Below, piece by piece: positions 1-6,400 of a stretch of 6,401 bases of DNA. Below the pieces are notes generated by a model. It worked only from the letters and a program-made list of their open reading frames with translations. It was not told the DNA's origin and ran no database searches. Source of the DNA: Pseudomonadales bacterium (GTDB lineage Bacteria > Pseudomonadota > Gammaproteobacteria > Pseudomonadales > Azotimanducaceae); assembly GCA_028822125.1 (NCBI GenBank), contig JAPKEK010000135.1:1-6401 (forward strand). Direction: 5' to 3'. A program made the position numbers and the translations under genes. The first letter of the stretch is position 1. The number at the start of each line of letters is the position of its first letter.

Positions 1-1
1 A

Positions 2-430
2 CTGATCGGCTCCATTGCCGGTACCTGGCTTGTTTCCCGAGTTGACATTAAATACCTGGTATACGGGTTTATTTCCGTCTCACTTGTGGCCACAACGCTG
101 CTCACATTGGTTGACTCTGTCGAGGTCATGCTAATGCTCGCTTTTGTCTATGGTATTTCAGTGTCCGCTACCTTTAATGCCTATGTGGCATTTTCTCTTT
201 CACAGGTGGGTTCACCGACACACCGTAATATTGCTTACATGCTGCTGATGTCAGCCCTGGGATCATCCTGTGCGCCCCTGTTCAGCAGTATGATAGTAGA
301 AAATACCGGTTCCATTGAAACTGCGCTTCTTGTCTGTGCGGCTACCCTGGCTGTGGTCGCTCTGATACTAGTTGCAGTTGAGGTACTGTCCCAGCGCCAT
401 GCAAAAAAAGGCGGTCAGGTAGAACAGTAG
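2..430 (+). CDS. MFS transporter, C-terminal part (5' end outside window)
   Basis: The frame is open from the left edge to TAG at 428-430, giving 142 residues with no start needed inside the window; an internal GTG at 86 is not the true start. The product is strongly hydrophobic and reads as the last helices of a 12-helix permease: roughly residues 16-36, 39-62, 72-96 and 101-122, followed by a short basic tail (SQRHAKKGG) as expected for a cytoplasmic C terminus. The start of the fragment (IGSIAGTWLVSR) looks like the end of an earlier helix followed by a charged loop. I infer the major facilitator superfamily from helix spacing and small-residue-rich helices. No substrate motif is visible. 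It ends 278 bases before the GGDEF pseudogene on the opposite strand. A different 12-helix carrier family cannot be excluded from the tail alone. Confidence 0.75.
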   Translation: MIGSIAGTWLVSRVDIKYLVYGFISVSLVATTLLTLVDSVEVMLMLAFVYGISVSATFNAYVAFSLSQVGSPTHRNIAYMLLMSALGSSCAPLFSSMIVENTGSIETALLVCAATLAVVALILVAVEVLSQRHAKKGGQVEQ

Positions 431-488
431 AGTTATCACCAAAGCTGTTCAATCAGACGCTGGCAAGAGGGTATTAGAATTGTCCCAG

Positions 489-700
489 GTGCGAGCCCTA
501 TCAAAGGCTGCTGACGGTTGTACGGGCGTACACTACAGATGGTAACTGGCGGTCGCAGTCCATAGCTTGAAGCCAGGCTGGTCCAGCAGCAGAGCATTAA
601 CGGCTAATCAGAATGTAGTATGGGAAGTACCCGATTGAGCCAGAGGCAACGGCTAAAGCGAGTCGGGCTGAAGGTTGTGAATGACTGAATGCACGTTCTG
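489..700 (+). ncRNA. Structured RNA remnant, possibly group II intron domain I fragment
   Basis: No coding frame is convincing here, but the + strand folds repeatedly. Seen directly: GGCTGC 506-511 pairs with GCAG-T-CC 555-561; inside it CGGT 515-518 pairs with ACTG 545-548; inside that TGTACG 519-524 pairs perfectly with CGTACA 527-532. A second nest is CCCGA 630-634 with TCGGG 663-667, enclosing AGCC 638-641 and GGCT 651-654. GTGCG at 489-493 matches the 5' consensus of group II introns, and the text around 595-670 (TTAACGGCTAATCAG, GCCAGAGGCAACGGC) resembles what I remember of bacterial group II intron domain I. There is no reverse transcriptase and no recognisable domain V or VI, so at most this is a truncated, inactive relic. 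The family assignment rests on memory; the pairing is visible. The 3' limit is uncertain and it abuts the end of the GGDEF pseudogene. Confidence 0.42.
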
Positions 701-708
701 CCAGGTCG

Positions 709-2006
709 CTAATTTCTCGATTCCTGCAATTGATTGCGGCCACTTTTCTTGGCTTTATATAAAGCAGCGTCTGCTTCTTTCAGAACCGCTTCGGCAGTGT
801 CAGTTCTTCCCGATTTCTCTGCTACGCCTATGCTGATGGTGACTGAAACTTTTTCGGTAGCGGCTCGGTAAGAACCTCGCGTGCACTCGGCGTTATCGCT
901 TATGTCTGCCTCAGTTCGTTGTTTTTGGCGAATAACCATCTCATAGTCCTGAATGGACTTTCTGACTTCTTCGAGAAAGTAACTGGCATCATGGAGGTGC
1001 TTGCCGGCAAAGACGATGGCAAAGTCCTCCCCGACGTAGCGATAGACTTTTCCTGAACCTCTGATCTTATTAAGACTGCGCTCAACCATCTACAAGACCT
1101 GGTCTCCTACATCGTGACCATACGTGTCATTGAACTTTTTGAAGTGATCTATATCCAGCATGGCGATACTGAATTGCTGCCCCAGCGTCAATAACTGCTC
1201 GTTCAGGGCACGTCGTTGAGGCTAGCCGGTGAGTTCATCACGGTAGGCCATTTTGTACGAGTCACGCAGGATGGCTATAGACAGTAATATTGCAGAGGTC
1301 ATGATCAGCGCATTGCTGGTATTTTCGAGTTGGACTATGGCACCTGCCAGTACGGCCACAGTGGCCGTGAATATTGCCCATGCGGTAGAGGTTCGCTGCC
1401 AGTAGACAGTTATTAAAAGAACTGCACTATTGATGCACAGGGCAATAGTGACTAAAGGACTGAAGGGTGAATGTAACAGCAGGTTCTGGAAGGGCGGCCA
1501 GTGGCTGCTAAAACCTGCGGACAGCTGCACTTTTTGAACCAGGTTAGGATACAGTACCCTACCGTATAGATACCGGCAGATTGCATAAGAATGAGTGTCA
1601 GCCGTCAAAGTCCCATTGACGTGAAAACACCTCGTTCCCTGTAGAATAGGATCAGTATGACGTTGGCTGGAAACAGGGCGTAGATAATTAAGCTACTGAG
1701 TGCTCCCGGGAATGCTGAGATCGGAATTCCCGTTAGAAGTGTTATCAGTATGGCGACAAAAAAGATTCGGCTGCGATTGAATGCAAAGGAAAGCATTAGC
1801 AAAAAAGCCAGACAGAGATGTGGACCGGTCTGCCAGACTTCAATGGGAATTTGAGGTAGTTTGTGGAGGTTGGTGAGGCATAGATAGATTCCACCGATGA
1901 GGGCACCGGCTATCAGTAAGGGTGATATCAGAATCAGGATGAGCTGCCTGGATATGTTGAGAACGAGACCGTAATCCTAGTAGCGTTAGGTTATCACATA
2001 GAGCAT
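709..2006 (-). pseudogene. Membrane-anchored GGDEF (diguanylate cyclase) pseudogene
   Basis: Read on the minus strand, this is a degraded gene of about 430 codons: an N-terminal hydrophobic region (about 1976 down to 1265) with several helices, then a GGDEF domain (about 1245 to 712). Diagnostic pieces are MAYRDELTG (1248-1225), AMLDIDHFKKFNDTYGHDVGDQVL (about 1164-1093), YRYVGEDF (1044-1021), SIGVAE, and the ending ADAALYKAKKSGRNQL. Lesions: TAG 1222-1224 just after DELTG where the family has Leu; TAG 1090-1092 after DQVL; TGA 1605-1607, after which hydrophobic sequence resumes in the same frame; a frame change equal to a one-base deletion at about 1500-1560, perhaps in the T5 run at 1531-1535; and TAG 1977-1979. 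The only upstream ATG in frame (2004-2006) is followed by TAA at 1986-1988 and lacks a clear ribosome site, so the true start is unknown. The active-site motif itself is VGEDF instead of GG(D/E)EF, and the upstream RxxD inhibitory site is absent (RGSG). It cannot make a working c-di-GMP synthase. TAG at 709-711 is the natural end. Confidence 0.88.
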
Positions 2007-2125
2007 GCCCGTAGCGGCTCGCCCGCTGCTGAGAAAGTCAGCTACCTTTTGCCAGATGAGATGGTCAATGCCATGGCACAAAGTAGTGGTCAGTTGATAT
2101 CGATCAGTTCAGCTATTTCAGATTA

Positions 2126-2743
2126 TTACCTTTGTTTCCAAACGCTGGCAGCAACGTCAGTCAGTCCAAATACCTGCCAGCCTGGCCTTAGTTCACCAGC
2201 GCTGTCTCTACTTAAACCCGATCCAGATGATGTGGACAGCGCCTGTTCGATGCCCCAGCGGGTTATAGTTTGGATGCCGGTCATGTCATTCATCTCTGCG
2301 AGGCTACAGAACCTGGCATCGGCTGTTTCTTCGCCATCGAACTGGGGTTCGCCTGATTCATAATGCAGGCGAAATATCATATATAGGTTATTTACCGTGC
2401 CGCCCGCCATGTGTCGGAAGCCTATGGCATCACGCACCGTTGCGGTAATTGCTGATTCTTCAAACACCTCGCGCTCGACTGCCAGAGCCAGTGGTTCATC
2501 GTGTTCTGCATAACCACCTGGGAGCTGCCACATACCAGCGAAAGGTTCCTGCCCTCGTTGAACTAGCAGCGCCTTAATCAGGCCTGCTTGTTCGCGCAGT
2601 ACCACACCGGCGCAGCCGATTGAAAAAATACCATAATCGATGAAACCGCAATCGAGGTCCGGGCAGGCGATACGTTCCCTGCCGCCATCAAAGCGACGGT
2701 CCAGCTTGGTTGCACAGCGTGGACAATAAGTGATATTAGCGAT
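2126..2743 (-). CDS. Zinc-ribbon Nudix hydrolase (COG1051-like), ATC start
   Basis: This encodes 205 residues if read from ATC at 2741-2743. Residues 7-33 form a small zinc ribbon with ligands C7, C10, C27 and C32 (CPRC ... CPDLDC), as in other zf-Nudix proteins. The Nudix box lies at residues 77-99 (bases 2515-2447): G77, E83, R91, E92, E95 and E96 are all present, so the divalent-metal site that cuts nucleoside-diphosphate-linked substrates looks intact; the usual Gly near the end is A98. The best-known relatives act on ADP-ribose, NADH or similar dinucleotides, but the substrate cannot be read from sequence. The last 35 or so residues (about 167-205) form a low-similarity tail. The first standard in-frame start, GTG at 2605, would remove the zinc ribbon and the first Nudix strand, so I reject it. 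No partner gene overlaps; it is divergent from the MFS gene and tandem with the GGDEF pseudogene. Confidence 0.85.
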   Translation of the reverse strand: MANITYCPRCATKLDRRFDGGRERIACPDLDCGFIDYGIFSIGCAGVVLREQAGLIKALLVQRGQEPFAGMWQLPGGYAEHDEPLALAVEREVFEESAITATVRDAIGFRHMAGGTVNNLYMIFRLHYESGEPQFDGEETADARFCSLAEMNDMTGIQTITRWGIEQALSTSSGSGLSRDSAGELRPGWQVFGLTDVAASVWKQR

Positions 2744-2754
2744 GGTTTTCTCCT
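2741..2754 (-). promoter_or_regulatory. Ribosome site and ATC start codon of the Nudix gene
   Basis: Minus-strand AGGAG (2754-2750) sits 6 bases before ATC (2743-2741), which is followed by codons for ANITYCPRC. The frame is closed upstream by TAA five codons before the ATC (2758-2756), and no ATG, GTG or TTG occurs in frame between that stop and GTG 2605. The site is therefore either a genuine non-standard ATC start or a recent ATG-to-ATC loss. Confidence 0.65.
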
Positions 2755-3108
2755 GTTATTGGTTGATTGACTGTAGCTGCTTACGAGTTAGAGCAGATTG
2801 TGCCTGTTAAAACGATTAGCGCAACAGGTCATGTCTTTCGACCCATTCAAAGGTATCACAGGAGAGCGTTGCACACGTTCCCATCAGCTTCATCACTTTG
2901 GTGGTTATTTGAAGATCCTTCCAGATTCTACCGTGGGGTGCCGATAACTGGGATAAACGCTAAGCAGCGATATCGGAGCAGGGGTGTTGTTCTGCTTATG
3001 GATATTCATTTGTCTGGGCTGGAAGGTTACCCTTATGGACAGGCTTATCGCATACTGATGGCGCAACGGTTGCGAGAGAGCTGTTAATGTGGGATTTAAG
3101 GATGTCAC
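2744..3108. other. Divergent intergenic region, 365 bases
   Basis: This separates the minus-strand Nudix gene from the plus-strand MFS gene and should hold both promoters. An open frame on the + strand (TTG 2767 to 3087, 106 codons) has no ribosome site, no recognisable domain and uneven composition, so I do not call it a gene. I see no confident -35/-10 pair. The only structured site I can support is the 13-bp palindrome at 3062-3074. Confidence 0.6.
3062..3074. promoter_or_regulatory. Perfect 13-bp palindrome, candidate operator
   Basis: CGCAAC-G-GTTGCG has perfect 6-base arms around a single central base and lies 34 bases before the TTG start of the MFS gene. That position suits an operator or a leader element. 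It resembles LacI/PurR-type half-sites (CGCAA...TTGCG), but those have an even centre and here the spacing is one base shorter, so the regulator is unknown. No regulator gene is in the window. Confidence 0.35.
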
Positions 3109-3111
3109 TTG
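3098..3111 (+). promoter_or_regulatory. Ribosome site and TTG start of the MFS gene
   Basis: AAGGA at 3098-3102 is 6 bases from TTG 3109-3111. TAA at 3097-3099 closes the frame immediately upstream, so no earlier start is possible. The next candidate, ATG for residue 16, would lie inside the first membrane helix. Confidence 0.75.
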
Positions 3112-4401
3112 CAGGCAGGATCTGAACCCAAACCCAGAGTTTTTTACGGCTGGATGATTGTATTCGTTGGCTCCATTTTAACTTTTCTGGGGACTGGTTT
3201 TTATTCTTATTCTCGGGGAGTTTTCCTGCCATCTCTGGCGCAGGAACTGGCCGATGGAAGCCGTTTCGCCATTGCTATGGGCTTTTCCATTGCCGCTGTG
3301 ACCAGCGCGCTGCTGGCGCCGTTTTTAGGCAGGATCCTGGATAGTTTTTCACCGAAGAAAGTGATATTAATTGGCATCGTTATTGTCACGCTTTCCTACC
3401 TGCTGCTTTCTATCTGCCAGGCCCTATGGCAGTTCTATCTCATAGTCGGCATCGGTATGGGTGCGGGTATGAGTTGTATGGGAAATCTGGCCTGGCACCG
3501 AACCATTATTTCCTGGTTCGACCACTGGCGCGGTAGAGCCATCGCTCTGGGGGTTCTGGGTGCATCGCTGGCGGGAGTCGTCATGCCGCCTCTGGTGACA
3601 GCACTGGTAGAGGAAATTGGCTGGCGGCCCAGTTTTATCATATTTGCCATTATCGTTATGACGCTGCTGACCCCCCTGGTGTATTACCTGCTCAAAGATC
3701 GCCCGGAGGAAATTGGTGAAGTGCGCGATGGCCATGCCTATCGAGCGAAACACGCTGATATAACGTTAGCTTCAGAATCTGAAGATCGTCTCTGGCACTG
3801 GCAAGACATGTTACGCTCCCCGGCTTTTTGGAGTATTGGTATGATGTTTGGTGCCATGGGCTGCGTTTATTCGGCTACTATGCTGCATCTATTTGGCCAT
3901 TTAAAAGATATTGATTTATCTGCCAGTGAAGCTGCTTATGTATTATCGATTACGGCACTGTTCGCGGCGCTGGGCAAACCCATTGTGGGTTGGATGGCGG
4001 ATGCACTCGGTGCCAGGATAACCATCTGGGTCGCTCTAATTGTTCATGTCATAGCCCTTTTGTTATTTGCGTCTGGAGGCGGTTTTGTGATGTCTCTGAT
4101 TACCGGCGCAATCTATGGCTTTGGTTATGCCGGAATGAGCCCGCTGCGCACTTTTTCACTATCGGTGGCCATTGGAAACCGGTCTTTTGGGTCGGCTAAT
4201 GGCATCCTGCGTCTGGTTGAATTACCTCTGGTAATATCGGCTTCACCTCTGGCTGGTTATATCTACGACACGACAGGAAGCTATCGAATTGCTTTTTTCA
4301 TTCTTGCAGCATTGATGCTGATCTGTTGTATCGGACCTTTTTTTATTAAGGCGGGTGGCGCAAGGGAAAGGGCACTTAACCTGGGCAGTTCTTCAGCTTA
4401 A
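3109..4401 (+). CDS. MFS transporter, monocarboxylate / oxalate-formate antiporter type
   Basis: This is a complete 430-residue inner-membrane carrier, the normal length for the superfamily, with 12 predicted helices in two halves joined by a hydrophilic loop at about residues 197-235. The opening RVFYGWMIV followed by YSYSRGVFLPSLAQEL is typical of the monocarboxylate/OFA branch (proton-linked carboxylate carriers and oxalate:formate exchangers). MFS motif A is present between helices 2 and 3 (G74-RILD78-SFSPKK84), and a matching loop follows helix 8 (GWMADALGAR, 294-303). Residues 136-172 (WFDHWRGRAIALGVLGASLAG ... EEIGWR) fit helix 4-5 of the same branch. I infer a small carboxylate or carboxylate-like substrate, but the exact one is not readable. 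The stop codon is 17 bases from the end of the convergent GGT-like gene, and no clear terminator is visible between them. The start is TTG with a good ribosome site. Confidence 0.88.
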   Translation: MQAGSEPKPRVFYGWMIVFVGSILTFLGTGFYSYSRGVFLPSLAQELADGSRFAIAMGFSIAAVTSALLAPFLGRILDSFSPKKVILIGIVIVTLSYLLLSICQALWQFYLIVGIGMGAGMSCMGNLAWHRTIISWFDHWRGRAIALGVLGASLAGVVMPPLVTALVEEIGWRPSFIIFAIIVMTLLTPLVYYLLKDRPEEIGEVRDGHAYRAKHADITLASESEDRLWHWQDMLRSPAFWSIGMMFGAMGCVYSATMLHLFGHLKDIDLSASEAAYVLSITALFAALGKPIVGWMADALGARITIWVALIVHVIALLLFASGGGFVMSLITGAIYGFGYAGMSPLRTFSLSVAIGNRSFGSANGILRLVELPLVISASPLAGYIYDTTGSYRIAFFILAALMLICCIGPFFIKAGGARERALNLGSSSA

Positions 4402-4418
4402 CAGCGGATTAAAGTGGG

Positions 4419-6035
4419 TCAGGGCGTGAGCACCCTCAGCGCCATACCATCCATACCGGGGTCCGCGCCACCCTGTAAGCCAGTGGCGGTCGACTCGATG
4501 CCGTGCACGCCGGCAATGCCGAATGAAAGTGGTGAACGAATGACCTCATAACCCTCGTTTAATAGTGGTTCAACACTGTATTGTGGGATGCGGTTCATGA
4601 TGTCAATGACATTGCTGGTTGCAGAAAATCGCGGCGCAGCGACGGCGTCGCTCATGGGCATGCCGAAATCGATGACATTAAGCAGGGCCTGCAGTACACC
4701 CATTGCTATCTGGGTGCCGCCGGGAGCGCCTAATACAATACGTGGTGTGCCCTTGTTAAAGACAATGGTCGGGCACAGTGAACTGAATCGGCTCTTACCG
4801 GGAGCCACTGACCCGGTACGACCGGGACGCGGATCGAACACCCCCATGCAACCGTTATACATAAAGCCGAGGCCGTTGGTAATGACGCCTGAGGGCATTC
4901 CCAGGGAGTGGGTCATGGTGAAGCAGTTACCGCGCGCATCGATAACGGCGACATGGGTGGTATCTTTTGATTCCTGCTGAGCGTTGAATCGTTCGACATG
5001 CATTTTTTCACCGGATTTGATTCGATCTGCTATAGCGCCAGCATATTGCTTGCCATTGAGCTTGCCGACCGGCACATCAACGAAAGCGGGATCTCCAACG
5101 TGGGCTTCCTTATCGGCTGTCGCTGCCTTCATCGCCTCAGACAGTGTTCGAATATAATTTGCAGAGTTGTGACCCAGACTGACAAGGTCAAAATTTTCCA
5201 GGATATTCATCATCTGTAGTAACATGATGCCACCACCAGGAGGGCGGTTTGTAGCGATGTCCATACCTCGATAAGTACTTTGCATTGGCTGGTATTGTGT
5301 CGTCTTGTAGCTCTGCAGGTCTTTCAGGCTCAAAAGCCCGTCGTGCTCTGCCATATCACTGGCAATCTGCTCCGCAATTTCTCCCTGATAAAAGATATCG
5401 GGGCCGTGCCGGGCAATTCGTTCAAGGGTGTCTGCCATATCTTTGTTAACGATTTTCTGGCCGATGTCCTTAAAGGACCCATCCGCCTGAAAGTACAGGT
5501 TTTTGCCGGCAGGTGAAAATCTGAGACGTTGATCAACCGCCACGCGGCCCAGACTGGCGCCGCTGGTCCACCAGGAATGTACGCGTGGCCTGATGATAAA
5601 GCCGTTGCGGGCAAACTCGATTGCCGGGGCACAGATATCCTGCCAGTCCCAGCTGCCATAGTTTTCCACTGCTTGAGCATACGCCATGAGGCTACCGGGA
5701 GTGGTGATTGACTGATATCCCAGATCATTGATGTGATCACGCAGCACGTAGCCAAAACCGTCGCGGGTTTCGCTGATCAGACGATCGGCCCACATATCTT
5801 CGGTTGCGCTCAGCGGGGTCTTGCCATGGAAGTCGATACAGGCATGGACGTTTTTCCCGGGCAGGAAGATCTGGCAATTACCGAAACCGGCTATACCTGT
5901 CATCTGCGGGTCTACCACGCCCTGGACCAGCGCAGCGGCTATGGCCGCATCAATGGCATTGCCGCCTCTTTTTAAAATGCGAGCACCGGCTTCGGCCGCT
6001 TCCGGTTGTGGCGCGACGATCATGGATTCTGTCAT
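4419..6035 (-). CDS. Gamma-glutamyltransferase-like Ntn hydrolase, altered substrate pocket
   Basis: This 538-residue protein spans the whole GGT fold: GARILKRGGNAIDAAIAA (17-34), NRPPGGGIMLLQMMNILE (263-280), the self-cleavage site KDTTHVAV with nucleophile T359 (bases 4959-4961), SSLCPTIV (418-425), GAPGGTQI (436-443) and APRF (467-470). Autocleavage before T359 would give chains of about 358 and 180 residues. No signal peptide precedes the fold, so it is probably cytoplasmic, unlike periplasmic E. coli Ggt. Aligned by eye with E. coli Ggt, S462/S463 (here S418/S419) and oxyanion G483/G484 (here G439/G440) are kept, but R114 is H70, T409 is S377, N411 is G379, Q430 is C396 and D433 is V399. 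These contacts hold the gamma-glutamyl group, so the substrate is likely different (acylase or amidase; oxamate amidohydrolase is another GGT-family activity). ATG 6033-6035 is the first possible start (in-frame TAA at 6042-6044), with AGGA 9 bases upstream. Confidence 0.9.
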   Translation of the reverse strand: MTESMIVAPQPEAAEAGARILKRGGNAIDAAIAAALVQGVVDPQMTGIAGFGNCQIFLPGKNVHACIDFHGKTPLSATEDMWADRLISETRDGFGYVLRDHINDLGYQSITTPGSLMAYAQAVENYGSWDWQDICAPAIEFARNGFIIRPRVHSWWTSGASLGRVAVDQRLRFSPAGKNLYFQADGSFKDIGQKIVNKDMADTLERIARHGPDIFYQGEIAEQIASDMAEHDGLLSLKDLQSYKTTQYQPMQSTYRGMDIATNRPPGGGIMLLQMMNILENFDLVSLGHNSANYIRTLSEAMKAATADKEAHVGDPAFVDVPVGKLNGKQYAGAIADRIKSGEKMHVERFNAQQESKDTTHVAVIDARGNCFTMTHSLGMPSGVITNGLGFMYNGCMGVFDPRPGRTGSVAPGKSRFSSLCPTIVFNKGTPRIVLGAPGGTQIAMGVLQALLNVIDFGMPMSDAVAAPRFSATSNVIDIMNRIPQYSVEPLLNEGYEVIRSPLSFGIAGVHGIESTATGLQGGADPGMDGMALRVLTP

Positions 6036-6040
6036 GCCTG

Positions 6041-6054
6041 CTTATCCTGATAAG
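6041..6054 (-). promoter_or_regulatory. Inverted repeat covering the GGT-like gene's ribosome site
   Basis: CTTATC-CT-GATAAG has perfect 6-base arms with a 2-base centre and contains the AGGA (minus strand 6048-6045) that best serves the ATG at 6035. It could be a dimer-binding operator or could hide the ribosome site in the mRNA, but a 14-base repeat also arises by chance, so this is weak. Confidence 0.3.
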
Positions 6055-6135
6055 TTAGTTGGTAAAAGGTAGCATGGTTTATGGCATAGCTCTCGTTAAT
6101 GATTAGTCGAAAGGGCTTTGCTGGCAACTGTACTG

Positions 6136-6165
6136 AGGCAGGCTAAGCTCCCCCAGTGCCTGCCT
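6136..6165 (-). terminator. Stem-loop at the 3' end of the aminotransferase gene
   Basis: AGGCAGGC (6136-6143) and GCCTGCCT (6158-6165) form a perfect 8-bp GC-rich stem with a 14-base loop, overlapping the TAG stop at 6164-6166. No T run follows on the minus strand, so it is not a standard intrinsic terminator. It may be a 3' mRNA-stabilising hairpin or may partly attenuate read-through into the GGT-like gene 129 bases downstream. Confidence 0.35.
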
Positions 6166-6400
6166 ATATTTCCCTGTCCAGGGCGTGAATGAGGTTGTTG
6201 ACCTCCTCTTCACTGGTGTAATGGACAAAACTCATCCGAAGTACTCCATGAGCAGGATCTTCATCCATAGCCTGAATGACTCGTACACCGTAAAAATCCC
6301 CCCCGGCAGCCATAATGCCCTGGTTTGCCAGGCGCGCTGCAATGGCTGCTGCTGGCTCGGGCAATGCGACTGTCACGGTTGGCGCGCGAATAGCAGCATC
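6164..6400 (-). CDS. Class V aminotransferase / cysteine desulfurase-like protein, C-terminal part
   Basis: The frame is open from the right edge to TAG at 6164-6166, giving the last 78 residues of a longer protein. An in-frame GTG at 6376 is not the start. The pattern RAPTVTVALP ... AARLANQGIMAAGGDFYGVRVIQAM ... HGVLRMSFVHYTSEEEVNNLIHAL is the C-terminal small domain of fold-type I PLP enzymes of class V, closest in my memory to cysteine-desulfurase-like proteins: 'R-P-T-V' strand, 'gI...G.fy' turn, 'vRiS.vHYnt.eEvd.l..aL' ending. The PLP lysine and substrate-binding residues are outside the window, so desulfurase, aminotransferase, lyase or epimerase activity cannot be distinguished. It is on the same strand as the GGT-like gene and 128 bases upstream of it, so the two may be co-transcribed, with a stem-loop between them. 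Confidence 0.8.
   Translation of the reverse strand, partial: DAAIRAPTVTVALPEPAAAIAARLANQGIMAAGGDFYGVRVIQAMDEDPAHGVLRMSFVHYTSEEEVNNLIHALDREI

Noticed and set aside
1222..1608. Treating the GGDEF pieces (709-1089, 1222-1608, 1605-1802) as separate genes
   Set aside because: The pieces are consecutive parts of one protein; the first two share a frame split only by TAG codons, and none has its own ribosome site.
2126..2605. Starting the Nudix protein at GTG 2605
   Set aside because: It would delete the C7/C10/C27/C32 zinc ribbon and the first Nudix strand, which are clearly coded upstream in the same frame.
2760..2835. A sigma-70 promoter for the Nudix gene (minus-strand TTGCGC with CACAAT, 16-base spacing)
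   Set aside because: Poor match to both boxes; I could not support it over chance.
2767..3087. A 106-codon open frame on the + strand between the Nudix and MFS genes
   Set aside because: TTG start without a ribosome site, no recognisable domain, no hydrophobic or motif pattern; it fits a chance frame in a regulatory region.
4402..4440. A bidirectional terminator between the convergent MFS and GGT-like genes
   Set aside because: Only a 4-bp AGGG/CCCT pair is visible (4421-4436), inside the GGT-like coding end and with no T run.
5330..5755. Long open frames on both strands inside the GGT-like gene
   Set aside because: They are alternative-frame shadows of a gene with clear family motifs from end to end.
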